In this document: piece after piece, positions 34,702 to 43,450 of the stretch
Layout: each line of letters starts with the position of its first letter
Position numbering within the stretch: the first letter of the stretch is position 1
Assembly: GCF_000427645.1 (NCBI RefSeq)
Contig: NZ_KE386571.1
Location: 1,601,676-1,665,675 of the forward strand
Direction of reading: 5' to 3'
Origin: Sphingomonas phyllosphaerae FA2
GTDB taxonomy: Bacteria; Pseudomonadota; Alphaproteobacteria; Sphingomonadales; Sphingomonadaceae
DNA length: 64,000 nucleotides
The notes under the pieces: generated by a model
What the model was told of the DNA's origin: nothing
The model's database searches: none
Seen by the model: the letters and a program-made list of their open reading frames with translations, nothing else
Program-made: the position numbers and the translations under genes

Positions 34702-35295
34702 GGCGACAATCCCGGCGCGCTGACCCTGATGAACGGGAGCATCGAAAATGTCGTGTCGGGTGACGGCAACGACTATCTGATCGGCAGCTCACGCGCCAAC
34801 AAGATGTATGGCATGCGTGGCAACGATCGTATCCTCGGCATGGATGGCGATGACATCATCAGCGGTGGACAGGGCAACGACATCCTCGACGGGGGTGCCG
34901 GCGCCGACACGTTCGTCTTCAACATGGCGGAAGACACCGGGCGCGACAGCATCCGCAACTTCGAGGCACGCGATCGCCTCGCCTTCAACCAGAAGCTGGC
35001 CGATCCCGACGGCGACGGCAAGATCGAGCTGCAGGTCTTCGAGAATTATGGGGTCAGCAGCATGCTGCGGCTCGACGATCGCCTGAACGGCGACCGCATC
35101 ACCTTCGAGAACATCAAGATCAAGGCGCTCTACCTGATCGAGGAAAAGGACGGCATGTTCGTCTACGGCATGAACGCCCCGGCCAAGACCGCCGCACCGA
35201 CCCTGGACAGCGGCTTCGCCCATGCCGAGCCGGCGGTGTGGACGACCGGGTTCGACGCCGGGAGCCTGCATCAGACGAGCCTGTTCATCGCCTGA
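34702..35295 (+). pseudogene. In-frame RTX/type I secretion tail of the interrupted subtilase
   Basis: About 197 codons directly continue the subtilase frame after the TAG. They hold glycine/aspartate nonapeptide repeats that bind calcium (SGDGNDYLIGS, MRGNDRILGMDGDDIISGG, GGQGNDILDGGAGADTFVF) and then the M10-C-like segment that precedes type I secretion signals (RDSIRNFEARDRLAFNQ). The end is hydrophobic (SLHQTSLFIA). A restart at ATG 34729 would give a 188-residue protein without a protease, of doubtful use. Origin as one ancestral gene with the subtilase is plain from the frame and content; whether it is a dead gene, a read-through gene or a sequence error is open. Confidence 0.8.
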
Positions 35296-35717
35296 TCGCG
35301 GCGGTCACATCCAGGCCGCTTTCTACTGCTACGATCGTGGACGTGGGGCCGCACCAAGAGACCGGGACTGGCGATGCCGACAGCGTCGCCAGTTTCCTAC
35401 AGTGGCCGAGACGCCGGCGCAGAGGCAAATCCACAAGCGGACTTTTGTCGCGGCGACGCCCGCCTCAGCGGGTTCTGGACCTTGCCAGCCATCGCTGCCC
35501 GCTCACCAAAGCGTCGATACGAATGCCGCATATGCAACTGTGCAGGCGCTCAAGCAGAGCCGCGCGGGGCGACGGGCGGAGAGTAGGCGGGGAGAAACGA
35601 TCAAGCGCGCGCAACAGTGGCGGACCGACACGGGTATCTATCGAGGCGCAGACGGCCGGGATATTATTGTTGCCGGCATTCGCGGCCCAATTAATCCGCA
35701 CGGCTCGCAAGCGCAAC
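35296..35717 (+). other. Spacer with no recognised gene
   Basis: Several short overlapping frames on both strands occur here, none with a ribosome site or family motif. I see no hairpin terminator behind the RTX tail. Together with the receptor relic at 35718 it looks like a zone of decayed sequence. Confidence 0.4.
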
Positions 35718-35852
35718 TCCAGTGATCGTCACAGCATCTTTTCGGAAGACGCGGGCAAGCTACCGGACGATAATGTGCCCGAGGCACTCGCGCGGGTTCC
35801 CGGCATCATTATCGTGCGGAAGCAGAGGGAGCGCAACGCGGTGGTTCCTTAA
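35718..35852 (+). pseudogene. Fragment of a TonB-dependent receptor plug domain
   Basis: About 44 codons read HSIFSEDAGKLPDDNVPEAL then ARVPGIIIVRK, which lines up with the plug start of Caulobacter-type receptors, including the intact receptor at 44611 (DDIGKLPDQNIAEAIQRIPGV). The frame has no start and stops at TAA 35850, overlapping the end of the DUF1861 gene on the other strand. It is a remnant of a second receptor gene once located beside the GH130 operon. Confidence 0.7.
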
Positions 35853-36820
35853 GCGCCGAGCATACAAAACGTAGCCGCCGATTGGTGCAAGTCGACGTCG
35901 AACGGATACGCGATCTCGACCCATTGCGCTTCCGCGTCCGACGTGCCGGCGTAGAGCCGCGTCGTGCCATCGACATGTTCAATCCCGGACGAGAACACGA
36001 CGTCGATCAGGTCCGGGCGCTTGGCCGGGCCTGCCGCGAACTGATCACGCGCGGCGATGATCCGATAGTCGCGCCACCGGCGCGTCGCGGGATCGAAGAT
36101 GAACGATACAGCATAGTAACGCCGCTTGCCGTAGAGGATGTCCTGCTCGAAATAGGCGGCATGTGCGATCACGCCGATCTCGCCCGATGCCAGCAGATGC
36201 GCCTCGTTCGCGCCGCCCCAATCGAGCGGGTGGAACATGTCGTCGAGCATCGGCGCCGCCTCGATCGCGTCGATGGTCAGCGCGTCCAGCCCCGCGACTT
36301 CGGTGTAGCCGATCGTCCCGCGGCCGCCCTTATCGCCGCGCGGCCGCGTGAAGATCGCGACCCGCCCGTCGGCCAGTTCGCACAGCCGTATGTCCTTCAT
36401 CCCGATCGGCCCGGCGAAGAACAGGCGAAGGTCGAAGACGTCCGTACCGCGGTAGAAGACGGTGTGCCAGATCGGCTGCGCCGGCCGCAAGTCAACCGCC
36501 ACGCCGCCGAACACCAGCTCGCCGGCGATCTCGGTGACGAACGGGTCCTGTAGCTGGAAGCGCGGTGCACCCTCGATCGGGCACCATATGCCGTCCTTCT
36601 CTTCGAAGAAGACGGTCGTGGACTCCTCGCTATCGCGCGGCTCCACCCGCCCCGCGATCACGCGCCGGCCGGCAGAGTGGAAGGGCGCAGAAATATTGTA
36701 GACATCGCACTCCCCCACCCCGGTGAAGCGTAGTTTGCCTGTCGCCGGTGCCTGGCCCGCCGTATCGGCGGCAAAGGCGTCGGCCAGCGTTTTGACGCGA
36801 ATGATGCTCTCGCGAGTCAC
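35849..36820 (-). CDS. DUF1861-family protein linked to GH130
   Basis: About 323 residues, rich in short beta segments, as expected of a five-bladed propeller: GKLRFTGVGECDVYNISAPF, TVFYRGTDVFDLRLFFAGPI, MKDIRLCELADGRVAIFTRP and YGKRRYYAVSFIFDPATRRW. This fits DUF1861, a family usually found next to GH130 and other glycoside enzymes and sharing the propeller fold; no activity is established that I know of. GTG at 36820 follows GGAG by six bases and is preferred; GTG at 36856 overlaps the GH130 stop (GTGA) and is an alternative. It is the last gene of the leftward sugar operon. Confidence 0.78.
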   Translation of the reverse strand: MTRESIIRVKTLADAFAADTAGQAPATGKLRFTGVGECDVYNISAPFHSAGRRVIAGRVEPRDSEESTTVFFEEKDGIWCPIEGAPRFQLQDPFVTEIAGELVFGGVAVDLRPAQPIWHTVFYRGTDVFDLRLFFAGPIGMKDIRLCELADGRVAIFTRPRGDKGGRGTIGYTEVAGLDALTIDAIEAAPMLDDMFHPLDWGGANEAHLLASGEIGVIAHAAYFEQDILYGKRRYYAVSFIFDPATRRWRDYRIIAARDQFAAGPAKRPDLIDVVFSSGIEHVDGTTRLYAGTSDAEAQWVEIAYPFDVDLHQSAATFCMLGA

Positions 36821-36852
36821 AACGATCTCCTGAAATCCCGTATGCTCTGGCG

Positions 36853-37935
36853 TCACACGCCCATCGCTGCCAACAGCTCGTGCAAAGTCACGGTGCCCAG
36901 CGCCATCACGCGGTCGGCCGCGCCGTAATAGACGTACAAATCCTCCCCCCTGATCGTCGCGCCACAGGTGAAGAGGACATTGTCGAAGAAGCCGGCCAGT
37001 TCGTATGGTTCGGCCGGTCGGGCGAGCGGCCGGTCGAGCCGAGCGCGAACGATCCGCGGGTCGTCCAGATCAAGGAGCAGCGCGCCCAGGCTGTAGCGCT
37101 GCTGCGCATCGACCCCGTGGTAGATCTGGAGCCAGCCCTTGGTCGTTTCCAGCATCGGCGCGCCACCGCCGATCTTGCTCGCCTCCCAACCGCCGGCGAC
37201 CGCCCCGGCGAGCCGCTCATGCCGTCCCCAGTGCAGAAGATCGGGCGAGCGCGCGATCCAGATTTCCGGTTTGCCAAGATGCCGCGGCGCCGGCCGGTGG
37301 AGGCACCAATAGTCGCCGCCGATCCGGCGCGGGAACAGGCACACGTCGCGATTGTCGGGCGAAAAGATGAGGCCGAGCCGCTCAATGCCTTGGAAATCGT
37401 CGGTCACCGCCAGCCCGGTGGCGATGCCGAGATCGGACACCGCGGTATAGTTGATGTAGTAGCGCCCCTCGATGGCGGTGATCCGCGCGTCCTCGCACCC
37501 GAACCGCTCGTAGCGCGTGGACGGAAACAGAAAGGGCTCGTCGTCGATCGTGAAGTCGATCCCGTTCGTACTCCGCGCGAGGCGCAGGTGCGACATGGAG
37601 GTGAGATACACCTGCGCCGGGTCTGCCCGCAGCACAGCCATGCGCGGATCGGCGAAGTCATAGGCCGGATCGTCGAGGCGGAGGTTCTCGACGGTGCACC
37701 GCCAACCGTCGCCCTCTTCGGTCAGCAGCGGCACGCGCAGCTCGCCCGGCGCAGCGCCAGCGACGCTCTCCGCGATGCGCACCAGCATGATCGTCTCGTC
37801 CCCGACCTGCACGACGCCGGCATTGAAGGCACAGTCGACCCGCCAGTCGGGCCGGCTCGGCCGCACCTGCTCCGGCGCGATCAGCGGATTGGCCGGCGAG
37901 CGCTTCAGCAGATCGGATGGGGTATCAAAGGTCAT
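36853..37935 (-). CDS. GH130-family glycoside phosphorylase or hydrolase
   Basis: 360 residues with no signal peptide. GH130 features are the N-terminal NPLIAP, ADPRMAV, the central FGCEDARITAIEGRYYINYTA with the likely acid Asp149, NRDVCLFPRRIGGDYWCLHRP, and the late GGGAPMLETTKGWLQIYHGV. GH130 enzymes mostly phosphorolyse beta-mannosides (for example mannosyl-glucose or mannosyl-GlcNAc), and some hydrolyse them. Being cytoplasmic and co-operonic with an ABC importer fits cleavage of an imported disaccharide. The basic residues that bind phosphate (RR and HR in the above motif) are present, which suggests a phosphorylase. The exact linkage is not determined. Confidence 0.87.
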   Translation of the reverse strand: MTFDTPSDLLKRSPANPLIAPEQVRPSRPDWRVDCAFNAGVVQVGDETIMLVRIAESVAGAAPGELRVPLLTEEGDGWRCTVENLRLDDPAYDFADPRMAVLRADPAQVYLTSMSHLRLARSTNGIDFTIDDEPFLFPSTRYERFGCEDARITAIEGRYYINYTAVSDLGIATGLAVTDDFQGIERLGLIFSPDNRDVCLFPRRIGGDYWCLHRPAPRHLGKPEIWIARSPDLLHWGRHERLAGAVAGGWEASKIGGGAPMLETTKGWLQIYHGVDAQQRYSLGALLLDLDDPRIVRARLDRPLARPAEPYELAGFFDNVLFTCGATIRGEDLYVYYGAADRVMALGTVTLHELLAAMGV

Positions 37936-37940
37936 GACAC

Positions 37941-38792
37941 TCACTTCAGGCTCAGCGCCATGCCTTGGAGGAACTGGCGGCGGAAAAGGAGGAACAGCAC
38001 GGCGAGCGGCAACGTCTGTAACACCGCACCCGCCATCACGGGCCCGGCATAGCCGCCATATTGCTTGCTGAACGTCGCCAGCAGCACGGACAGCGGCATC
38101 CGATCGGCTTCGGAAATCGCGATCAGCGGCCACAGGAAATTGTCCCATGTGCCGGTGAAGGTGAACAGCGCCACGATCGCGATGATCGAGGTGTTGAGCG
38201 GCATGACGACCTTCGTCACCGTCTGCCACAGGCTGGCGCGATCGAGCCGCGCTGCGTCGAAATATTCCTCGGGCATCGACCGGAACGACTGCGACATCAT
38301 GTAGATGCCCCAACCGGACATCATGAACGGGAGGACCAACGCCGCCAGCGAGTTGAGCAGCCCCAGTTCCTTCACCAGCACGAACAGCGGCAGGATGAAC
38401 ATCGTGGTCGGGATGACCATCTGGAGCAGCAGGAAGTCGCCGAACAGCTTGCGCCCGGGGAAGCGCAGCCGTGCCAGCGCGAAGGCGATGAACGCGGAGG
38501 TGACCAGCACCGACGCTGTCACGCTCACGGTCACCAGCGCCGAGATCCCCAGCGCAGCGAGGAACGGCCGGTCGAGCTTGTCGGCAGTCGCCAACAGGAA
38601 GCGAAAGTTGTCGAGCGTCCAGTTCCCCGCGAACAGGCCGGTGGTGTAGATCTGCGCGGTCGGCTTCAGCGACGCGGTCACCATCCACGCGAAGGGATAG
38701 AGCCAGGTGAGCGCAAGCGCGTAGATGGCGATCGTCACCAGCCAGCCGCCGGGCGTCTTGGAACGGAGCAGGGCCGACAGCCGCGTCCTCAT
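37941..38792 (-). CDS. Carbohydrate ABC transporter permease (MalG-type)
   Basis: 283 residues with six TM helices; MRTRLSALLRSKTPGGWLV starts in the cytoplasm. The EAA loop reads EEYFDAARLDRASLWQTVTKVVMPLN, the site that contacts the ATPase, typical of MalG/LacG-type CUT1 permeases. The ATG overlaps the MalF-type permease stop (ATGA), and the GH130 gene starts five bases after its own stop. It forms the inner-membrane channel with the next upstream permease. Confidence 0.9.
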   Translation of the reverse strand: MRTRLSALLRSKTPGGWLVTIAIYALALTWLYPFAWMVTASLKPTAQIYTTGLFAGNWTLDNFRFLLATADKLDRPFLAALGISALVTVSVTASVLVTSAFIAFALARLRFPGRKLFGDFLLLQMVIPTTMFILPLFVLVKELGLLNSLAALVLPFMMSGWGIYMMSQSFRSMPEEYFDAARLDRASLWQTVTKVVMPLNTSIIAIVALFTFTGTWDNFLWPLIAISEADRMPLSVLLATFSKQYGGYAGPVMAGAVLQTLPLAVLFLLFRRQFLQGMALSLK

Positions 38793-39682
38793 GCGATCAC
38801 CACCTTCTTCTCGAACAACCGCCGCGCCAGCACCACCAACAGGTATGAGCCGAGCGAAATGATGATGCTCATGGTCGCCGCGTGGCTGGGTTGCAGACGC
38901 CGGAAGGCGGTTTCGTAGATGATCATCTGCGGCGTCGCGGTGCTGTCGGCGGGGCCGCCGCCAGTGATCAAATACGGCTCGGTAAACAGCCCGAACGCGA
39001 CCAGGATCGCGAAGGTCAGCACCATCATCAATTGCGGGTTGAGCATCGGCAGCGTGATGCGGACGAGCCGCGTCCACCGCCCGGCATGATCGAGCCGCGC
39101 GGCGTCGTAAAGCTCGCGCGGGACGGTCAGCAGCCCCGAATAGACGATCAGCCCGTAATAGCCGACGAACTTCCACGCGACGACCAGCGCGATTGCCAGC
39201 ATCGCCAGCGTCGGCTCGTTGGTCCACGGGATACGGACGCCGATCGCGGCGTAGAGCGAGTTGTTGAGCGGCCCGGTCGAACTGAAGATCTTGAGGAAGA
39301 CCAGCGATAGCGCGACCCCGGACGACACATTGGAGAGCAGGAAGCACAGCGCCACGAACGCCCTCCCCCGCCCGACATGCTGCAACCCGAACGCGACCAG
39401 CAGCGCGCCGCCGAACGCGATCGGCAGGTACAGCGCCAGGAAGCGGACCACGTTCCACAGCGCGCCCAGGAATTGCGGGTCTTGCACCGCGCGAACGAAA
39501 TTGCGCACACCGACAAACGTCGGCTCGTCGAAGAACCGCCACTGCGTGACCGACAATTTGGCCAGCCAGAAGAACGGATAGGCCCAGAACAAGGCGGTGA
39601 AGACGAGATAGACGCTGACGAGCGAAAGACCGACGATCGCCTCGCGCGACAGCCCGCGCCCACCGTTCAGCCAGCGGATCAT
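38789..39682 (-). CDS. Carbohydrate ABC transporter permease (MalF-type)
   Basis: 297 residues, six TM helices. The EAA loop is RELYDAARLDHAGRWTRLVRITLPMLNP. N-terminal SLVSVYLVFTALFWAYPFFWL and the sequence SSVSSGVALSLVFLKIFSS-like region fit MalF/UgpA-type permeases. The start overlaps the binding-protein stop and its own stop overlaps the MalG-type start, so the three are translated together. The partner ATPase is encoded on the other strand at 43447. Confidence 0.9.
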   Translation of the reverse strand: MIRWLNGGRGLSREAIVGLSLVSVYLVFTALFWAYPFFWLAKLSVTQWRFFDEPTFVGVRNFVRAVQDPQFLGALWNVVRFLALYLPIAFGGALLVAFGLQHVGRGRAFVALCFLLSNVSSGVALSLVFLKIFSSTGPLNNSLYAAIGVRIPWTNEPTLAMLAIALVVAWKFVGYYGLIVYSGLLTVPRELYDAARLDHAGRWTRLVRITLPMLNPQLMMVLTFAILVAFGLFTEPYLITGGGPADSTATPQMIIYETAFRRLQPSHAATMSIIISLGSYLLVVLARRLFEKKVVIA

Positions 39683-40962
39683 GCCTGCGCCTCCAGCATG
39701 TCATCGGTCCGCTGGACGGCGGCGGTCAGCGCGGCGCGCGGCGGCTGCTGACCGGTCATCAGCGGTTCGATCAATTGCGATCCCATGATCTTCTGCACGT
39801 CGATCGTGTACTCGGACAAGGCCGGGGGACGTGCGCTCACGACATGCTCCGCATAGGCGCGGCCGATGGCGCTTGCGCGATAATAGCCGGCGAAGCGCGG
39901 GTTTTGAAGCAGGTCGCCGCGTGCCGGGGAAAGCCCCGTCCGCTCGAGCCAGAGCAGGTTGAGCGCTTCGTCGCCCAGCACCCAGGCGAGAAAGTCGAAC
40001 GCCTCGCGTTTGACCCGGCTGTTCCGGAAGACGACCACGCCCTTGCTGTCCGAGAACGTCGAGGCCGGCCCGGTGGTGGGTGTGGCGGCGATCATCGGCC
40101 CGACGACGATCCGCGCCAGCGTGTCGGGATAGATGTTGGCGAAGCGCTCGACGTCCCACGGCCCGCGCACCGCCCCCGCGGCGAGGCCGGTGACGAGCGG
40201 CTCCTCCGCGTCGAAGTCCATCGCGGTCCAGCGTTCGCGGAACATGCGGCCGATGAAGGTCGCGACCTGAAGCCCGGCCGGGTTCGCATAGAGCGCGCGC
40301 GCACCGTTCAGGTACGGCTGCCCGCGCGACGCGGCGTAGTAGAAGGAGATGAAGTCAAACCAGCGGTCCTGCCACGAGCGCCCCGCGATCACCTGCATGC
40401 CGTAGCGCGACTGACCCTTTGCGCGTCCGTAGCGGTCGGAGAAGGCGTAGACCTCGTCATAGGTCCGGGGTGGCGCGGACAGGCCGTGCGCCTCCAGCAG
40501 ATCGGCGCGCCACCACAGCAACGTCGGGCTCGAATAGATCGGCAGCGCGAAGACGCGGCCATTCTGCGTCCAGCCGGGCATGATGGCGCTCATGTGACGG
40601 CGTTCGACCAGTTCGGCATAGCCCGGCAGCGCGGCCAGATCCTCGACCTGCCCGAGTGTCGCAAGCTGCACCGCGAAGCCGGAGAAGATGTTGGTCGACA
40701 GATCGGGCTCGGTTCCGGCGACCAGCGCCGACAGGACCGTGTCCTCGGAATTCCCCGCGGTCGGGATGGTGGTGAAGGTCACCGGCAGGCCGCGGCCGAG
40801 GGCGTTCCAGCGCGCCACCGCGATCTTCCAGAAGCCTTCCTCCGCCGCGTTCGGCCCGACCCACAACCGGATGCGATCGGCGGCCCGTTCGCTCGCCCGC
40901 GGCGTACAGCCGGCCAGCAGCGCCGCCGCGCCATAACGGAGCAGGTCGCGCCGTGCGGTCAC
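39679..40962 (-). CDS. Carbohydrate ABC transporter substrate-binding lipoprotein
   Basis: 427 residues starting at GTG 40962. TARRDLLRYGAAALLAGC is a lipobox (LAGC, Cys19) with a twin-arginine-like start, so the protein is probably exported folded and lipid-anchored. The body is family 1 solute-binding: WKIAVARWNALGRGLPVTFT, GTEPDLSTNIFSGFAV, VEDLAALPGYAELV and the tail SQLIEPLMTGQQPPRAALTA. It should capture an oligosaccharide in the periplasm and deliver it to the two permeases. It is coupled on both sides by short overlaps. Confidence 0.88.
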   Translation of the reverse strand: MTARRDLLRYGAAALLAGCTPRASERAADRIRLWVGPNAAEEGFWKIAVARWNALGRGLPVTFTTIPTAGNSEDTVLSALVAGTEPDLSTNIFSGFAVQLATLGQVEDLAALPGYAELVERRHMSAIMPGWTQNGRVFALPIYSSPTLLWWRADLLEAHGLSAPPRTYDEVYAFSDRYGRAKGQSRYGMQVIAGRSWQDRWFDFISFYYAASRGQPYLNGARALYANPAGLQVATFIGRMFRERWTAMDFDAEEPLVTGLAAGAVRGPWDVERFANIYPDTLARIVVGPMIAATPTTGPASTFSDSKGVVVFRNSRVKREAFDFLAWVLGDEALNLLWLERTGLSPARGDLLQNPRFAGYYRASAIGRAYAEHVVSARPPALSEYTIDVQKIMGSQLIEPLMTGQQPPRAALTAAVQRTDDMLEAQA

Positions 40963-42245
40963 GGCAGCGGCGCACCCTGCACCGCGGTGAGCGCGAGCAG
41001 CGTCTCGACCGTCGATTCCGCCCCGGCGTTCCTATTGACCTTCGTCGCGTCGACGATCCCGTCGTAGGTGCGGCCGGTCGCCGGGTCGTACATCCGCTGG
41101 CGCGCGGCATTGTCGCCCGCGAACCATGCCGAAAGCCGGTGGGCGAGATCGCGGTAGCGGGCCTCACCCGTCGCGCGATACGCCTCGTCCGCGGCCAGCA
41201 CCATCGGGCTGATGCCATAGGCGATCTGGGGGAAGCGTGCGACGTCATACGCCTCCAGCCGCTCGCCCGTTCGCCGCAGCGCGAAGCTCGACATCATGCC
41301 ACTGCGGAGCAGGTGCGGGTAGAAACCGTCGATCTCGGCGAGCGCGCTCCGTGTGAAATCCCGTCGCCCGAGCAACGCACCGGCGCGAAGCAAGGCATAG
41401 GCCTGCGCATTGCCCCACGCGTGCCATTGGTTTCGCCAGCTGAGATGCGCGCCGTACGGAAAGCTCTGCTTGTCGCCCGCCTGCATCGCGACGAGCCCCT
41501 CGCCGGTCCGTTCGATCAAGGCGCGCGTGCCCGCGTCGCGGGTCCGCCGATAATGCGGCATCAATCCGAGCAGCGCAGTCGAGGCAGCGTCTGCGCCGGA
41601 GCCGAACGGCAGCCAGTCGGGCGTGGCGATGCCTGCGACACTGGCCGTCCCCGCACGATGGACCGGCAAGTCGCGCTTCAGGTTCTCGACCAATCGATCC
41701 GCCGCTGCCCGAGTGCGACGCGCCGTCTCGGACGTCGCCGGCAACTTCCGCAGCGCCGCCTCCAGCCCCCAAAGCGCGCGCAGGGACCACCAGTTCAGCT
41801 CGGCCAGCGAAGTCCGGTACTCGCGATTGATCCTCCCGCCGGCCCAGATGAAGTTATGGAAATAGCCGTTGTCGGCCTGCATCTTCAGCACGAAGCGGGT
41901 CATGAGGTCGAGTTGCCGGGCGCGTGACGGCGTCAGTTTAGGCATTGCCGCCAGCAGCACGATGCCGCGGGCGACATCGTCGACACAGGCGTAGCCTTCG
42001 TTCGGCTCGATCGCGAAGCGGTAGTCGGGCGCCTCGCTATAGATGCGCAGCACCCCTACCCGCTCGCCACCAACCACAGCCTCGGCAAACAAATGATCGA
42101 AATGGGCGAGATCGACCGTTTGCCTGGCCGATGATATTGCGCGGACGTCGACCGCTGCCGCTTGCGACAAGGCGTGCGCGGGCAGAGATGCGGTCGCCAC
42201 GAGCGTGCCGGCAATGCCGAACAGAGTCCTGCGCAGGCTTGTCAC
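40959..42245 (-). CDS. Secreted (alpha/alpha)6-barrel-like protein, putative glycoside-active enzyme
   Basis: 428 residues with a signal peptide (MTSLRRTLFGIAGTLVATAS, then LPAHALS). The mature part is a series of helix pairs with Trp/Tyr/His-rich turns (CVDDVARGIVLLAAMP, YFHNFIWAGGRINREY, ELNWWSLRALWGLE, WRNQWHAWGNAQAYALLRAG), like six-hairpin glycosidases and epimerases. The acidic residues in EGYACVDDVAR and the FHNFIWAGG stretch are candidate active-site parts. I do not recognise a named GH family. As first gene of the leftward operon, divergent from lacI, it probably trims the glycan in the periplasm before ABC uptake. Confidence 0.7.
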   Translation of the reverse strand: MTSLRRTLFGIAGTLVATASLPAHALSQAAAVDVRAISSARQTVDLAHFDHLFAEAVVGGERVGVLRIYSEAPDYRFAIEPNEGYACVDDVARGIVLLAAMPKLTPSRARQLDLMTRFVLKMQADNGYFHNFIWAGGRINREYRTSLAELNWWSLRALWGLEAALRKLPATSETARRTRAAADRLVENLKRDLPVHRAGTASVAGIATPDWLPFGSGADAASTALLGLMPHYRRTRDAGTRALIERTGEGLVAMQAGDKQSFPYGAHLSWRNQWHAWGNAQAYALLRAGALLGRRDFTRSALAEIDGFYPHLLRSGMMSSFALRRTGERLEAYDVARFPQIAYGISPMVLAADEAYRATGEARYRDLAHRLSAWFAGDNAARQRMYDPATGRTYDGIVDATKVNRNAGAESTVETLLALTAVQGAPLP

Positions 42246-42288
42246 GGGTGCGATCCACCTCCCAGATGCCGATCTTCCCGACGGCTGG

Positions 42289-42302
42289 GTTTATCGATAA
42301 AC
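42289..42302. promoter_or_regulatory. Perfect palindrome GTTTATCGATAAAC, probable LacI operator
   Basis: A 14-base exact palindrome in the 128-base region between the divergent sugar operon and the LacI gene. A symmetric site with a central CG pair is typical of LacI-family operators, so both transcription units could be repressed from here. A 12/14 match lies at 44533-44546 before the TonB receptor. Confidence 0.65.
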
Positions 42303-42373
42303 ATCGGCGGTTGTAGGTGTCAACCCGGACCGCTAAGGACCGGCAAACGGCGGCGGAACCGCGGGAGAGGATT

Positions 42374-43450
42374 ATGGCGCGGGCGAAACGGGCCACATTG
42401 AAGTCGATCGCGTCTGATCTGGGCGTCACGCACACGTCGGTGTCGAACGCCTATAACAACCCCGCGAAAGTGTCGAAGGCGCTGCGCGACCGCATCATCG
42501 CCCACGCGAGGTCGGTGAATTACGAGGGGCCGAACCCGGCGGCGCGGTCGCTGCGCACCGGGCGCTGCGGCGCAATCGGCGTGCTGTTCAACGACCAGTT
42601 GAGCTACGCCTTCACCGATCCGCACGACATCGCCTTCCTCCGTGGCATCTCGTCGGTGTGCGAGGAAGAAGGTGCGAACATCGTCCTGATCCCGCTGCAG
42701 AACAAGCGACCGGAACAACGCGACCAGCTTGCCGCGATTGTCGACGGCTTCATCCTCAACGCGCCCTATCGCAGTCACCCCACCATCCGGCAGGCGCTGG
42801 CGCGCGGATTGCCGACGGTGGTGGTCGACTTTGACGCACCCGAGCTTTCGAGCGTCCTGACCAACGATCGCGCGGCGATGCAGGCCGTGGTGGCGCATCT
42901 GCTCGCGCTCGGGCACCGGCATCTCGCCATCGTGACCTTTCCACGCGAGGAAGGCACCGGCGAGATCCGCTCGCTCGAAGACGACTTCTCGGATGAAAGC
43001 TACGTCGTGCATGAACGGATGGAGGGATGCCGCGACGCCGTGGACGCGGCCGGCGTCCCGCGCAGCGCCGTGCTGGTCTGCGAAACCACCAATTGCGAGG
43101 ACGGCGGACAGCGCGCCGCCGCGTGGCTGCTACGGTGTCGGCCGGAATTAACCGCGCTGGTCTGCTTCTCCGACCGGCTGGCCTATGGCGCACTCGCGGG
43201 CGCTGCAAGCATCGGCCGGCAGGTGCCCGGCACGCTTTCGGTCACCGGCTTCGACGGCATCGATCCGCCGGGCGGCATGTCGCCGGGACAGCGGCTCACC
43301 ACCGTTCGCCAGAACGCCTGCGAAAAGGGCCGGCGCGCGGCCGAAATCCTGCTGTGCCCCGACAAGGAGGGAACGACTTCAATCGCGATCGAGGCCGAGT
43401 TCGTCGTCGGCGACACCAGCGGCGCGGCACCGGAGGCGGGCAAGCAATGA
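42374..43450 (+). CDS. LacI-family transcriptional regulator of the glycoside locus
   Basis: 358 residues. The HTH is ATLKSIASDLGVTHTSVSNAYNN followed by the hinge helix PNPAARSLRTGR, and the sugar-binding domain resembles periplasmic binding proteins (GAIGVLFNDQLSYAFTDP, ALVCFSDRLAYGALAGAASI, VTGFDGIDP). GGGAGAGG precedes ATG 42374; an in-frame longer start upstream overlaps the promoter and is less likely. The stop overlaps the ABC ATPase start (ATGA). It is predicted to repress the surrounding genes through the nearby palindrome until an imported sugar or its product binds. Confidence 0.9.
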   Translation: MARAKRATLKSIASDLGVTHTSVSNAYNNPAKVSKALRDRIIAHARSVNYEGPNPAARSLRTGRCGAIGVLFNDQLSYAFTDPHDIAFLRGISSVCEEEGANIVLIPLQNKRPEQRDQLAAIVDGFILNAPYRSHPTIRQALARGLPTVVVDFDAPELSSVLTNDRAAMQAVVAHLLALGHRHLAIVTFPREEGTGEIRSLEDDFSDESYVVHERMEGCRDAVDAAGVPRSAVLVCETTNCEDGGQRAAAWLLRCRPELTALVCFSDRLAYGALAGAASIGRQVPGTLSVTGFDGIDPPGGMSPGQRLTTVRQNACEKGRRAAEILLCPDKEGTTSIAIEAEFVVGDTSGAAPEAGKQ

